Positions 15,211-24,986 of a DNA stretch of 32,540 nucleotides are shown piece after piece. The first letter of the stretch is position 1. Each line of letters opens with the position of its first letter. A program made the position numbers and the translations under genes. The DNA lies in assembly GCA_017475035.1 (NCBI GenBank), contig JAFVGK010000149.1, positions 1 through 32,540 on the forward strand, read 5' to 3'. Source of the DNA: Blautia sp. (GTDB taxonomy: Bacteria; Bacillota; Clostridia; Lachnospirales; Lachnospiraceae). Under the pieces are notes generated by a model, which worked only from the letters and a program-made list of their open reading frames with translations, did not search any database and was not told the origin of the DNA.

Positions 15211-16605
15211 ATGAGTTATAGATTAAGTGTGGACTCTTTTGACAGCACATTTGCGGTCAAAGAGGATGGCTCTAAGCTAACGCATTTTAGCGGTAAACGC
15301 TTTAAACTGTTCCCATTTATTGCAAATAACAACAGTGCACCAATATATGATCTGGATACTATTGTAGGAAGATATATTAGCCAGATTGAAAGAATCGCCC
15401 CAGAAAAACTGACAGTTGATGATCTTACTGAGAAGCTCAAAGAGGATACATCTATTGATGTGGGAATGGATGAGCTATTTCATCAAGTTATCAAACATAT
15501 GTTTTTCGACAAGGAGGGGAAAATCAGGCCAATCAACTTACGGATGATTGCACAGATTCCGTGCGAAGAGTCGAGTGCCTGCAAGATCGCAGATTATTTA
15601 GTAGATGTTCTTGGTGATGAGAACATTTTACGAGCAAGTATTAAACAGGCCTCTACGAAACTTGATGAGCAGAGTAATGTCCTAGAAAAGTTCGCAATGT
15701 CTAAGCTTGCATCAAAGCCGTTATCTCAGACGACAGTACTTTCTTATCAAAGGATAACCCGCGCAGTCCAGAGAAAGTTTGAATCTGATTTTGAGTATAT
15801 CCTTGGCGCAAGAAATAGAACCAGAGATTACTTAATCCCCCTGCTTGAGTTTTACTATTTCACTTATACGGCACAGGCAATTATGCAACTCAATCGATTT
15901 ATGTCGGGAGAACGTGAACACTGCGTCCCACTGTATTTCTGCATGGACTGGGAGAAAACAAGCTTAAACCGTCTATGCTATACACAAGGGTGGGGCGTGC
16001 TTCAGACTGCATTAAGTAGAATCTTTGCACATGCAATTGTCCTGGAGATCCTTAATCAAACAGCTGAAGATTGTGGTCCAGTCGATTATATCCGGCTTAA
16101 TGAATTCGTCCAGACTGCAGAGAATGAAGATCACAGAATTGCCGGAGAAATCAAGGTATTAACTGATCGATACAGAAAAGCCATTAACGATTGCCCGGAA
16201 ATGAAGGAACTTGAGCGCAGGGATGTTGACGGGGATGAGACAGCTGCGGAAGTGCGTTTTTTGTTCGATAGTGTGAGAACGCAGTTTGAAAATACCCCTC
16301 GGAATAGGCCCTATTCATCCTATGCAGACAAATTCGAGGAATACAGCAGAAAGTACTTAAAGCGCCGTGGTAGAAGTGGCATGATGCTTAATCTCACCGA
16401 GGAAACGCTAATCTTCTTAACGAAAGTGTGCATAAAGGATCAAGAAAAGATGAGACTCAACGATGTGTTTGCTGAGTTCGAAGCACGAGGGGTCTTTCTT
16501 GATAACATCTCAAAAGAACAGGTAATGCACTACTATGAAAAGCTGAATCTGATCGAAAAGAAGAGCGATAGTGGGGATGCACAGTATGTTAAACGAATTC
16601 TATAA
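15211..16605 (+). CDS. dptG: DNA phosphorothioation-dependent restriction protein DptG
   Basis: This 464-aa protein sits between dptF and dptH, as in other dptFGH operons. It has no obvious catalytic motif. Visible traits are the N-terminal SGKRFKLFPFIANNN, a long helical middle section (residues 150-330), and a C-terminal wing-like region (residues 425-464). The identification rests mainly on size and synteny. It overlaps the start of dptH by 20 bp, so the two are translationally coupled. GGGTGG serves as RBS. It is thought to be a bridging subunit of the restriction complex, but its precise role is not known. Confidence 0.85.
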   Translation: MSYRLSVDSFDSTFAVKEDGSKLTHFSGKRFKLFPFIANNNSAPIYDLDTIVGRYISQIERIAPEKLTVDDLTEKLKEDTSIDVGMDELFHQVIKHMFFDKEGKIRPINLRMIAQIPCEESSACKIADYLVDVLGDENILRASIKQASTKLDEQSNVLEKFAMSKLASKPLSQTTVLSYQRITRAVQRKFESDFEYILGARNRTRDYLIPLLEFYYFTYTAQAIMQLNRFMSGEREHCVPLYFCMDWEKTSLNRLCYTQGWGVLQTALSRIFAHAIVLEILNQTAEDCGPVDYIRLNEFVQTAENEDHRIAGEIKVLTDRYRKAINDCPEMKELERRDVDGDETAAEVRFLFDSVRTQFENTPRNRPYSSYADKFEEYSRKYLKRRGRSGMMLNLTEETLIFLTKVCIKDQEKMRLNDVFAEFEARGVFLDNISKEQVMHYYEKLNLIEKKSDSGDAQYVKRIL

Positions 16606-19600
16606 GTACATTGCAGATAATATCGTTGGATTCTTCCAGGGAAGAAAGGATACACTCCACCCCGGAGAGCGCTACTGCCTTCGCCTCGATACGGCTGAAA
16701 TGGTTGAGGGTGTTGACAGTGAGTTAAGAAATAGAACAGCACTTGATCACATTCAAGGAACCTTCCACTATAAGAACGTATATGACACCTTCACAATTCG
16801 GCTGTCTTCTACGCTGGAGATTGTTGTCGCGTCCAAGATCAATGGAATGACGGATGATTTCCTAGCTACCCTTCGGAACGCAGAATTGACAGATCGGCAT
16901 TTCCCGATTTTGATGATTACGCATTCTCCAATTGACACCATTACGAGTGGAACTGGAGATTTGGCTGCAAACGGGATGCCGTTCCACGCCGCATCTATTG
17001 TTAATAAGGTTAAGGATGAGATCAGGAGCGCGGAGCTGTCATCCGCAGACCGCATACTTCTTGAACTGGAACTCGAGCGCAAACATGGAGATCGTTTCAG
17101 CGACAAGTCCTCATTGTTCGAATATAGTGATCTTCTCACAGTGTTGGGCAGAGGATATGTAATTGACAGCGATTTTGCAGCTTTTTCTCTGTTAACAGAT
17201 GATCTGTCTTTGATTCCGAATGATAAGATTCGAGAGCGTCTATTAGAAAACCACCAGTATTTCGATCAGATTGACCGCGTTTTTCGACATGGGAATATTG
17301 CGGACACGCTTGAAAAAGAATATGATGACCACTTTATAAAGCATCTTGTGGACGCAAAAAAGACAGGCACACCATGGTATGAAAACTACACATTTACTAT
17401 GGTAAAGAGTTCGCGAGACAAGATCAAACGCAAACTGGACAACCCGTTAAGTTTTGAGAATGAGGATATAGAGGCTTTTTCAGAGTCTGCTATAGAGTAT
17501 TCCTTCCCAGCAGATACCTTGATGTTCATACGCAATGACGGCGACTCGCGGGCAAAACAGAGAAGAAAGAATATCCTCATTTTCAATCCGGATCAACGTA
17601 CCACTGTCACTATTAGAGTCCGTACTAATATTGCAGTTAAGCAATCCTGGGTGGATTCTACTGGTGCAAGTACATTACTTGCTGGAAAAGAGCTGTCAAT
17701 AAACATGTCAGCAAAAGGATGCTCTTTTTCAAGAACGGATATCAAAGACGTCAACAATAACATCTCTTACAGAATAAAAATATGTGTTTTAAACCTTTCG
17801 CCAGATTATCTGGAGAACCTGCGAACCTGCTACTTCCTTGATGTGCCCAAGAATGTTGCAAATGGTAGTATCCAAGCGGTGGGGCTTGGGAAGGAGCTGG
17901 TGATCAATCCTCGTCAGGAAGAGTCAGTGTCTGAGCAGGTGTTGCCCAATGGAATATATACATGTAACTACAATCAGACCTTGACCTTAGAAATGACCGA
18001 GGAGGTCATGGACATTGATGCGGGCACAATTGCGCTTCAGATTAAGTGCGGAGCCGTGACTGTTCCGCTCCAGATCAAGGACGAGCCTGTCAAACCTACT
18101 GAGTTGACTGGAATCAGCGTTTTCGTAAAAAAGCATACGGAAAAGCGCGGCATGGAATACCGCAACGGCAAAATCATTTCTGGCACAACCGAGTATTTCG
18201 CAAAATCTCCATTCAAAGATAGTCTTGCACTGGAGGATGTAATTGTTCAAAAGGGTTGGTTGGCAGCGAATGAGACTGTCGACGGATTGGAAGAATGCAA
18301 ACTCGATGTTCCGGACGAGGTAAGAGACGCTTATTCTGATCTTTTGAAAGAACTGAAACGCCAACGTCAATTGCCCAGCCTTGCTTATCTTTCCGGGGAG
18401 ATAAAAACTCTCGCTGAAAACTATGTTAGCGAGGTCGAAAAGGCACTCTTTAGTATTCCGGCAGGCCAAACGTTGCTCCCAAGACAAAATGATTTGCTCC
18501 TTATTGGGGCGGTAATTCAAGATCATGACGAACGCACGATCGCCCTCAGTCCTCTTCACCCGATAAATGTCCTTTATCAATTGATGCTGATTGATGAAAA
18601 GAAGGTCGGAGAGATTCGAGACAATCTGGTAGAGAAGCTTTCTTCGCTCTATCTGCTTCCTTACCTAAAAAATTCTGATAAATCTTTGTATTGTGCTGTT
18701 GAGCAAAGACACTCGCCAGAATGGCACATCTATGCACAGGCGACGAACAAAAGATATCAAGGGGCTCGAAACTTTGTTCAGAAGCTGGTGAGCGAAAAGA
18801 TCAGCCAATATATAGATCACTTCACTTTCCTGTTTGATGATCTGGGTAATGACCAATTTTGCATTAATCTTGTGAATATGGGTGATTGCAGAGAGGTGCT
18901 GCAGGGTTTAATCCGGTACTACACGAAAGAGCTTAATGCAGAGAAAACCCCTGAGGAGCTGAAACATTTCGTCCTGAACATTTACTGTGAGACTGGCGTT
19001 TATAACGAGTTTTCGGTTCTGTCGGATCAGAAAAAGTTAAAGGAGTATATTCAGGCATACGGGAAAGGCGTCGAAGACATCAGTGAAATGGCGCTGATCC
19101 TCAGCAGCAATATTCAGTGCTTCTATAGAAGCCCCAAAGAGGAAAAGTACGAATATGCTCATCTCACGTTCTATGAGATGGAGAGCTCTAGCGATGATGG
19201 CGATAGCCGCATGGATTCTATTACAACGGGAGTTTCTTTGGGTGGCATAATCTCAGGAACACCGTCTGTGCTCAACTCTAATTGGTATAAAACCGGATTT
19301 GGAACAAAACACTCACCAGACAATCGCCTCCTTCGCGTGGCGAAACAGTACAATGCCCTAGCGCGAGTTGCTTTTTCTGGTAGCTCTTTTGAACCAGAGT
19401 CTGCGATTTTTACCTCTATTGAGAATAATGGAAAAGGTCAACTTGGAAAGATCTATGAATCATCAAACTGGGTCGTTTTTGTCGATCCGAAAGTAGATCT
19501 GTCCTTCTTTAAGACAAATGAGCAGGATGACCAGGACTTGATGATTATCCATTATAGCGATCAATACACTTCAGCAAGTGGGTATGATGATATTACCGTA

Positions 19601-21889
19601 ACACAGAAATCCGAGCAATATGAGGAAATCATCCAGGATCAGCTTCATCAGAAGGGCGTATCTGCTTCAAAAGCAAATGTCCATGATATCATTAGCCTCT
19701 TCAATGCAATCAATGGTGGATGGATGCTGAGACTGATTTCTGCAAAGAAGCTTGCAGGTGCGGTCGATAGTAACTTTAGCCGTGAGAAGATGAGCATTCT
19801 TTCTGCAGTCAAGCTCTGCATGGCCTACTATGCGCATGATAGTATTGTTTGGATACCGATCTCCCTAGAAGAGATGCTTCGAGTATCTGGTGGGGCTGGT
19901 TATTCCCCTAAAGATGGCTTGCTCTCCGCAAAGAGCCTTGGCTTTGAAAAAGGTCCCACGAGCGATGACATTCTGTTAGTAGGCATCGAGGGGCCAATTG
20001 ACGATATCAAGGTATATCTGCACCCTGTTGAGGTAAAAATTGGACAGAACCCTGCGGCAGTAATCTCCAAGGCTCATAGCCAAGTTCTAAACACATACAA
20101 TGGCCTGTGGAAAGCGCTGTGGCCCGATGAGGATCGAGACTCTTTAGAGTGCAAACTGTCAAGAAACTTCTTGATGCAGTTGGTAATTGTGAGCTGTGAA
20201 AAAATGCAGCTTTACAATGTTTATCCCAACGAGCAATGGGATACTGTCGTCGATGAATACCGAGAAGCTTTGCTTAATGAGCAATATCGGTTTTCAGAAT
20301 CGCTAGACGATATGATCGGCAAAGGGACAATCATATCTTTTAAATCGGATGCACTCAATAAAAAGGGCGAGGTGACGAACGAGGTATGCACCTTGGAGTT
20401 CCCCGAAAAGCTTGGCTCTGAGTATATGATTAAATCTGCCAACGAAATCGAGGATGATCTGGATGCCAGCAGGCAGGAATTACCTGACCGGATCAAATAC
20501 TTATATACCCCGGTTGTAACGCCTGCGTCCAACACCCAAACCCAGCTGACAGTGGATTCTTCTGCAGAGGCAACCACTCCGGAAGATGAGAATTACTCTT
20601 CAACGCCTGCTGTCGGGGAAGAGGCTCCGGTTCGTGCACAGACGGAAAGTGAACCGATCACGCAAGTTACTGCGGTTGAAAATCAAGTGAGCGCTATAGA
20701 AGAGGAGAAGCCCGCAGAAGATCGAAAAGGGATGGAGATCCTTTTTGGTACGGATATCTCAAACGGGAAAGAACTCTTCTGGCTTCCCAATGATACGAAT
20801 CAGGTATTTCATACAAATACCGGCATCATTGGAACGATGGGTACAGGCAAAACTCAGTTCACCAAGTCAATCATTACACAGCTTTACCGAGATCAGGCGC
20901 ACAACTTTGATGGCTCGCCTTTAGGGATTCTGATTTTTGATTACAAGGGTGACTATAACGAAAGTAAAGAGGACTTTATAGCAGCCACAAACGCAAAGGT
21001 GCTGAAACCCTATCATTTGCCATTTAATCCCCTTGCCTTAACACAATCAAAAGTCTTTAAGCCCCTGCTCCCGATTCATACTGCTAACGCATTTAAGGAC
21101 ACACTATCAAAAGTGTACGGCCTGGGTGCCAAGCAGCAGAACACGTTGTTCTCCTGTATTACACAAGCTTACGCAGCGAAAGGAATCAGTTCGGGAGATT
21201 CTTCTACATGGGGAAACATTCCTCCGACGTTTGATATGGTATATAGCATCTATGCAAATGACGAGGAGATCAAGAAGACAGATTCATTAGCTGCAGCCAT
21301 GGAAAAACTGCATCAGTTTGAAGTATTTGAAGGTGATCCTACAAAGACGGTTTCGCTATTCAGCCTATTGAATGGTGTTGTCGTCGTGGATCTCTCCGGA
21401 TATGATTCTGATATACAGAGCCTGATTGTTGCCATCACCTTGGATCTCTTTTATTCTCAGATGCAGGCATCTGGATCAAGCAAGATGGACCATCAGTATC
21501 GGCAACTGACAAAGCTGATCCTAGTTGACGAAGCGGACAACTTTATGAGCGAAGGATTCCCGGCGTTGAAGAAGATCCTGAAAGAGGGCCGTGAATTCGG
21601 CGTAGGAACAATCCTGTCAACGCAATTCTTGAAGCACTTTGGAGCATCAGATGACGACTATGCAAAGTACATTCTTACCTGGGTTGTACACAATGTTGCA
21701 GACTTGAAACCATCAGATGTTGAATTCGTCTTCAAAACGGAATCAAAGAGCAATGATACGCAGCGATTGTTCAATGACATTAAAGGGCTGCAGAAACATC
21801 ACAGCATTGTAAAGATCGGGACTTCCAAACCGCGTTACATCAAGGACAAAGCGTTCTGGGAACTGTATAAAGAAATGCATCTAGAATGA
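16586..21889 (+). CDS. dptH: DNA phosphorothioation-dependent restriction protein DptH
   Basis: This very large protein (1,767 aa from the ATG at 16,586) is the DptH ATPase subunit. The ATG at 16,586 is preferred over the in-frame GTG at 16,571 and ATG at 16,577 because GGGGA lies eight bases before it. The N-terminal 1,290 residues contain no recognised catalytic motif. An acidic, Ser/Thr/Pro-rich linker follows at about 1,300-1,390. The C-terminal domain is HerA/FtsK-like: Walker A GTMGTGKTQ near 1,416, Walker B LILVDEAD near 1,642 and STQF near 1,676. DptH supplies ATP-driven DNA translocation to the restriction complex. Its length and domain order fit the family. Confidence 0.9.
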   Translation: MLNEFYKYIADNIVGFFQGRKDTLHPGERYCLRLDTAEMVEGVDSELRNRTALDHIQGTFHYKNVYDTFTIRLSSTLEIVVASKINGMTDDFLATLRNAELTDRHFPILMITHSPIDTITSGTGDLAANGMPFHAASIVNKVKDEIRSAELSSADRILLELELERKHGDRFSDKSSLFEYSDLLTVLGRGYVIDSDFAAFSLLTDDLSLIPNDKIRERLLENHQYFDQIDRVFRHGNIADTLEKEYDDHFIKHLVDAKKTGTPWYENYTFTMVKSSRDKIKRKLDNPLSFENEDIEAFSESAIEYSFPADTLMFIRNDGDSRAKQRRKNILIFNPDQRTTVTIRVRTNIAVKQSWVDSTGASTLLAGKELSINMSAKGCSFSRTDIKDVNNNISYRIKICVLNLSPDYLENLRTCYFLDVPKNVANGSIQAVGLGKELVINPRQEESVSEQVLPNGIYTCNYNQTLTLEMTEEVMDIDAGTIALQIKCGAVTVPLQIKDEPVKPTELTGISVFVKKHTEKRGMEYRNGKIISGTTEYFAKSPFKDSLALEDVIVQKGWLAANETVDGLEECKLDVPDEVRDAYSDLLKELKRQRQLPSLAYLSGEIKTLAENYVSEVEKALFSIPAGQTLLPRQNDLLLIGAVIQDHDERTIALSPLHPINVLYQLMLIDEKKVGEIRDNLVEKLSSLYLLPYLKNSDKSLYCAVEQRHSPEWHIYAQATNKRYQGARNFVQKLVSEKISQYIDHFTFLFDDLGNDQFCINLVNMGDCREVLQGLIRYYTKELNAEKTPEELKHFVLNIYCETGVYNEFSVLSDQKKLKEYIQAYGKGVEDISEMALILSSNIQCFYRSPKEEKYEYAHLTFYEMESSSDDGDSRMDSITTGVSLGGIISGTPSVLNSNWYKTGFGTKHSPDNRLLRVAKQYNALARVAFSGSSFEPESAIFTSIENNGKGQLGKIYESSNWVVFVDPKVDLSFFKTNEQDDQDLMIIHYSDQYTSASGYDDITVTQKSEQYEEIIQDQLHQKGVSASKANVHDIISLFNAINGGWMLRLISAKKLAGAVDSNFSREKMSILSAVKLCMAYYAHDSIVWIPISLEEMLRVSGGAGYSPKDGLLSAKSLGFEKGPTSDDILLVGIEGPIDDIKVYLHPVEVKIGQNPAAVISKAHSQVLNTYNGLWKALWPDEDRDSLECKLSRNFLMQLVIVSCEKMQLYNVYPNEQWDTVVDEYREALLNEQYRFSESLDDMIGKGTIISFKSDALNKKGEVTNEVCTLEFPEKLGSEYMIKSANEIEDDLDASRQELPDRIKYLYTPVVTPASNTQTQLTVDSSAEATTPEDENYSSTPAVGEEAPVRAQTESEPITQVTAVENQVSAIEEEKPAEDRKGMEILFGTDISNGKELFWLPNDTNQVFHTNTGIIGTMGTGKTQFTKSIITQLYRDQAHNFDGSPLGILIFDYKGDYNESKEDFIAATNAKVLKPYHLPFNPLALTQSKVFKPLLPIHTANAFKDTLSKVYGLGAKQQNTLFSCITQAYAAKGISSGDSSTWGNIPPTFDMVYSIYANDEEIKKTDSLAAAMEKLHQFEVFEGDPTKTVSLFSLLNGVVVVDLSGYDSDIQSLIVAITLDLFYSQMQASGSSKMDHQYRQLTKLILVDEADNFMSEGFPALKKILKEGREFGVGTILSTQFLKHFGASDDDYAKYILTWVVHNVADLKPSDVEFVFKTESKSNDTQRLFNDIKGLQKHHSIVKIGTSKPRYIKDKAFWELYKEMHLE

Positions 21890-21910
21890 GCGGATTAAGG
21901 AGACTGCAAG

Positions 21911-22255
21911 ATGATCAAAGTAAATTGGGATGTGGAAGAGCTTGTCGCGCTGGTAGATGTTTATGAAAGAGAGTCTTCTGGCTTATTGCAAGATCTTTCC
22001 GAGGAACTTGAAAGTCTGTCAAATGTCCTTGTCAAGCGTGCTGATTTGTTGGGCATTGGACATGATGAGAAGTATAGGAATCTTAATGGGCTAAAGATGA
22101 TGTATCAAAACCTTCAATATGTCATGTCTGATGGCGAGAAAGGACTTTCTGGAGCAAGTCGCGCTATGTATGATGTTTGCGATTTTCGGAAAAAATGCCC
22201 CACAGTTTTCGAAATGCTTTTAAATGAGTTCAACACAAAGTACCGTCAGCGCTAA
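21911..22255 (+). CDS. Small defence-associated domain protein between dptH and dndB
   Basis: This 114-aa protein reads VNWDVEELVALVDVYERE, then LSEELESLSNVLVKRADLLG, EKYRNLNGLKMMYQNLQYV and GLSGASRAMYDVCDF. The pattern 'LS..L..RA...GI..DEKYRN.NG...Q' is one I associate with the N-terminal part of larger restriction and helicase proteins. Here it stands alone. AGGAGA lies at normal spacing before the ATG, 21 bp after dptH, so it is co-transcribed with dptFGH. It could be an adaptor that links the restriction subunits to another protein. No Pfam name is claimed. Confidence 0.7.
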   Translation: MIKVNWDVEELVALVDVYERESSGLLQDLSEELESLSNVLVKRADLLGIGHDEKYRNLNGLKMMYQNLQYVMSDGEKGLSGASRAMYDVCDFRKKCPTVFEMLLNEFNTKYRQR

Positions 22256-22284
22256 AATTCATCCAGCAATCACGGCAAATTCAA

Positions 22285-22344
22285 TTGACGTATAGCAAAA
22301 GAGATGATATACTTACGTATACTACGTAAGTATATCATCTCTTT
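22285..22344 (+). promoter_or_regulatory. dnd operon promoter inside a 22-bp perfect palindrome
   Basis: TTGACG (22,285-22,290), a 17-bp spacer and TATACT (22,308-22,313) form a strong promoter for dndB. A perfect inverted repeat with 22-bp arms (22,298-22,319 and 22,323-22,344) and a 3-nt centre covers the -10 box and the predicted start near 22,320. The core reads ACTTACGTA-TAC-TACGTAAGT. The position fits a repressor operator, and DndB is a known negative regulator of dnd transcription. In RNA the same sequence would form a hairpin in the leader, so attenuation is an alternative. Confidence 0.75.
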
Positions 22345-22366
22345 CTGTTTTGGAAGGTGGATCAAG

Positions 22367-23440
22367 ATGGATTTTGTTTATCGGTTTCCGGTTGTAAGAG
22401 GGATTCAGGCAAAAAGAGAATACTATATTGCAATGGTTCCTTTGAAAATGATCCCAAAACTGTTTCCGCCGGAAGAAGAGTATGTACCTCCAGAGTTTCG
22501 TGCACAGCGCAAGCTGAATGAGGTCAGAATTCCAGTTATTAGCAGATACATACTTGAAAATCGAGAGAATTATGTGTTCTCTGCGCTCGCGGCTTCCATT
22601 GATGGGTATTTTAAGTTTTGCCCGAGCGAATTCCCCGATGTTGGCGTTCTTGAAATATCAATGGATGCCAAGATCCTGATTAACGATGGACAGCATCGAA
22701 AAGCTGCAATCCTTGAAGCTATTTCGGAAGATGAGTCGCTGCTTAATGAAACAATTTCGGTTGTCTTTTTTGAGGATCAGGGTCTAGCACGTAGCCAGCA
22801 GATGTTTACGGATCTGAATAAGCATGCCGTGAAAACATCCAACTCAATCGCTGAGCTTTATGATTCTAGAGATGAGCTTGCTGTCTATACAAGATCAGTT
22901 GTTTCAAAGATTAAGTTCTTAAATTCCTATACAGACAAAGAAAAGGACATCCTTGGAAAGTACTCCTCAAATCTTTTTACTCTGAATACTTTCTATGTTG
23001 CCAATAAAAAAATTGTCTCGGGGAAAATGGTTACTGGTGATACAGAAAGCTTCCTCTTGCGCTATTGGGAAAATGTTGTAAAGAACATTGTACAGTGGAA
23101 TGAATTAGAGAATAAAGAGATTAGCAAGGTGGACTTGCGAGAAAACTACATCGTAACGCAAGCAATAGTTATTCAAGCACTTGGCCGGATCGGCAACGCA
23201 TTTCTCTCTCACCCCGAGTATGATATGGAGAAAACCTTGTATGGACTTAAAAAGATCGACTGGAAGAGAAATGCTGAATGCTGGCAGTTAAGAGCAATTA
23301 AAGCAAATGGTCGTATGATCAGCGGTGAAACAGCAGTCTTGTTAACTGCTAATGTAATTAAACAAGAGCTTGGCCTTCCTCTTAACACAGATGAGGCCGA
23401 GCGGGAAGAAAAGTTCCTTCGTGATAATAGATTGAAGTAA
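22367..23440 (+). CDS. dndB: DndB, DGQHR-domain regulator of DNA phosphorothioation
   Basis: This 357-aa protein carries the hallmark motif NDGQHRKAAILEA near residue 105 and the block MFTDLNKHAVKTSNS, both typical of DGQHR-domain DndB proteins. In Streptomyces and Salmonella DndB is a repressor of the dnd operon that responds to the modification state. The ATG at 22,367 follows GGAAGG by six bases. In-frame upstream ATGs fall inside the palindrome and before a good RBS, so they are not used. The leader palindrome at 22,298-22,344 is a plausible self-operator. Next gene dndC starts 13 bp after the stop. Confidence 0.9.
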   Translation: MDFVYRFPVVRGIQAKREYYIAMVPLKMIPKLFPPEEEYVPPEFRAQRKLNEVRIPVISRYILENRENYVFSALAASIDGYFKFCPSEFPDVGVLEISMDAKILINDGQHRKAAILEAISEDESLLNETISVVFFEDQGLARSQQMFTDLNKHAVKTSNSIAELYDSRDELAVYTRSVVSKIKFLNSYTDKEKDILGKYSSNLFTLNTFYVANKKIVSGKMVTGDTESFLLRYWENVVKNIVQWNELENKEISKVDLRENYIVTQAIVIQALGRIGNAFLSHPEYDMEKTLYGLKKIDWKRNAECWQLRAIKANGRMISGETAVLLTANVIKQELGLPLNTDEAEREEKFLRDNRLK

Positions 23441-23453
23441 CGGAAGTGAAAAC

Positions 23454-24986
23454 ATGGTCACTCGTGAGCAAATAGAAGGTCTCATGGAAACTGTCAGAAA
23501 CCTTTACTTGGCGGATAGTATTCCATGGGTAATTGGATACTCCGGAGGAAAGGATAGCACGGCTACACTTCAGCTTGTGTGGCTCGCTCTCAGAGAATTG
23601 CCTCAGGAGCAGCTGAAGAAAACGGTACATATCATCAATACAGACACTCTCGTAGAATCGCCTGTAGTCGCCATGTGGGCTCAGCAATCTTTGCGAAGAA
23701 TGGAGGAGGCGGCCGAGGTTCAGCATCTTCCGTTCGCCCCTCACCGGCTTACGCCTGATTATAACAACACTTTTTGGGTTAATTTGATTGGCCGTGGATA
23801 TCCGTTCCCTCGAAAAAAATTCAGATGGTGTACAGACCGTTTGAAGATCCAGCCGGTGAATAAGTTCATCAAAGAGAAGCTTGCTGAACACGGCGAAATC
23901 ATTATGGTACTTGGAACGCGGAAAGCAGAAAGCGCTAATCGCGCAAAAACCATGGCTTATTATGAAAAGAAGCGTGTCCGTGAGCTCTTGAGTCCGAATC
24001 CTACGCTTGTAAATGAATTGGTTTTCTCTCCTCTCGCGGAGTGGACAGATGATGATGTTTGGATCTACCTCATGCAATATAAAAACCCTTGGGGATACTC
24101 CAACCAAGAACTCCTGACGCTGTACAAAGGTGCAACTCCAGATAATGAGTGCCCTATGATGGTGGAGAAAGATCTCCCAAGCTGTGGCCGGAGTCGTTTC
24201 GGATGCTGGGTTTGCACTATGGTCGAGAAGGATAAGTCTATGGAGGCCATGATCTCCAACGATGATGAGAAGGCCTGGATGACCCCGCTTCTCGAGTTTC
24301 GCAATGAATTTGGCGATGAGACCCAGGATCGTGAACGTCGCAGTTTCCGCAAAATGGGCGGTTTTTTGCAAGGCAGTTATGGTCAGCTTCACCACGGACC
24401 TTACAAAAAGGAAATCCGTGAAGAATGGCTTGGCCGTCTGCTTGAGATTCAAGCAGACATAAATGCAAATGGGCCGGAAGAGTTTGCAGATTTAGAGCTG
24501 ATTACGATGCCAGAGCTTCGTGCCATCCGCCGTATTTGGGTGAATGAGAAGCATGAGTTTGATGATTCTCTTCCTAGGATTTATGAAAAGAAGCTTGGAA
24601 AGCCCTTCCATGATCCGGAGTGGTTTGTCTCTGGCACATTTGGACACGACGAGTGGGAAACGCTTAAACAGGTATGTGCGGATCTGAATCCCGAAGAGGA
24701 ACTGAACTTCGAGATGATGTACAGCTTGATTGATGTTGAGAATCGAGCGAACAGCTTAAATCAAAGAAAAGGCATCCTTGACTCCTTGGAAGACTGTATT
24801 ACGCACACCTTTTACGAGAATGAAACCGACGCTCTGAATTACTATTTGGAACGTTTGGAGCGCAAAAGGAGCCTTGGTGGGAAATACGATGAAAAGTTTT
24901 TCGCACACGTAAAGGGCGAAGGAGAGGAATTTGATCAAGAGGCCAATGAAGAAGATGCGGCCTTGATCGGGGATGAGAACGAATGA
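23454..24986 (+). CDS. dndC: DndC, PAPS-reductase-like phosphorothioation enzyme
   Basis: This 510-aa protein has the ATP-pyrophosphatase P-loop SGGKDST at residues 30-36 and a C-terminal set of cysteines at 233, 244, 251 and 254 (C-x10-C-x6-C-x2-C), with C126 in RWCTDRLK. DndC is related to PAPS reductases and is thought to carry a 4Fe-4S cluster and activate the DNA backbone for sulfur transfer, working with DndD and DndE. The cysteine spacing supports an intact cluster. The stop overlaps the dndD start by four bases (ATGA). The acidic tail after residue 480 is not needed for the fold. Confidence 0.93.
   Translation: MVTREQIEGLMETVRNLYLADSIPWVIGYSGGKDSTATLQLVWLALRELPQEQLKKTVHIINTDTLVESPVVAMWAQQSLRRMEEAAEVQHLPFAPHRLTPDYNNTFWVNLIGRGYPFPRKKFRWCTDRLKIQPVNKFIKEKLAEHGEIIMVLGTRKAESANRAKTMAYYEKKRVRELLSPNPTLVNELVFSPLAEWTDDDVWIYLMQYKNPWGYSNQELLTLYKGATPDNECPMMVEKDLPSCGRSRFGCWVCTMVEKDKSMEAMISNDDEKAWMTPLLEFRNEFGDETQDRERRSFRKMGGFLQGSYGQLHHGPYKKEIREEWLGRLLEIQADINANGPEEFADLELITMPELRAIRRIWVNEKHEFDDSLPRIYEKKLGKPFHDPEWFVSGTFGHDEWETLKQVCADLNPEEELNFEMMYSLIDVENRANSLNQRKGILDSLEDCITHTFYENETDALNYYLERLERKRSLGGKYDEKFFAHVKGEGEEFDQEANEEDAALIGDENE

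Noticed and set aside
16571-16605. Programmed frameshift joining dptG and dptH
   Set aside because: dptH has its own ATG with a GGGGA site, and a 20-bp overlap is normal translational coupling.
23382-24452. 356-codon minus-strand frame opposite dndC
   Set aside because: dndC has all family motifs in the plus strand; the opposing frame has no RBS or recognisable domain.
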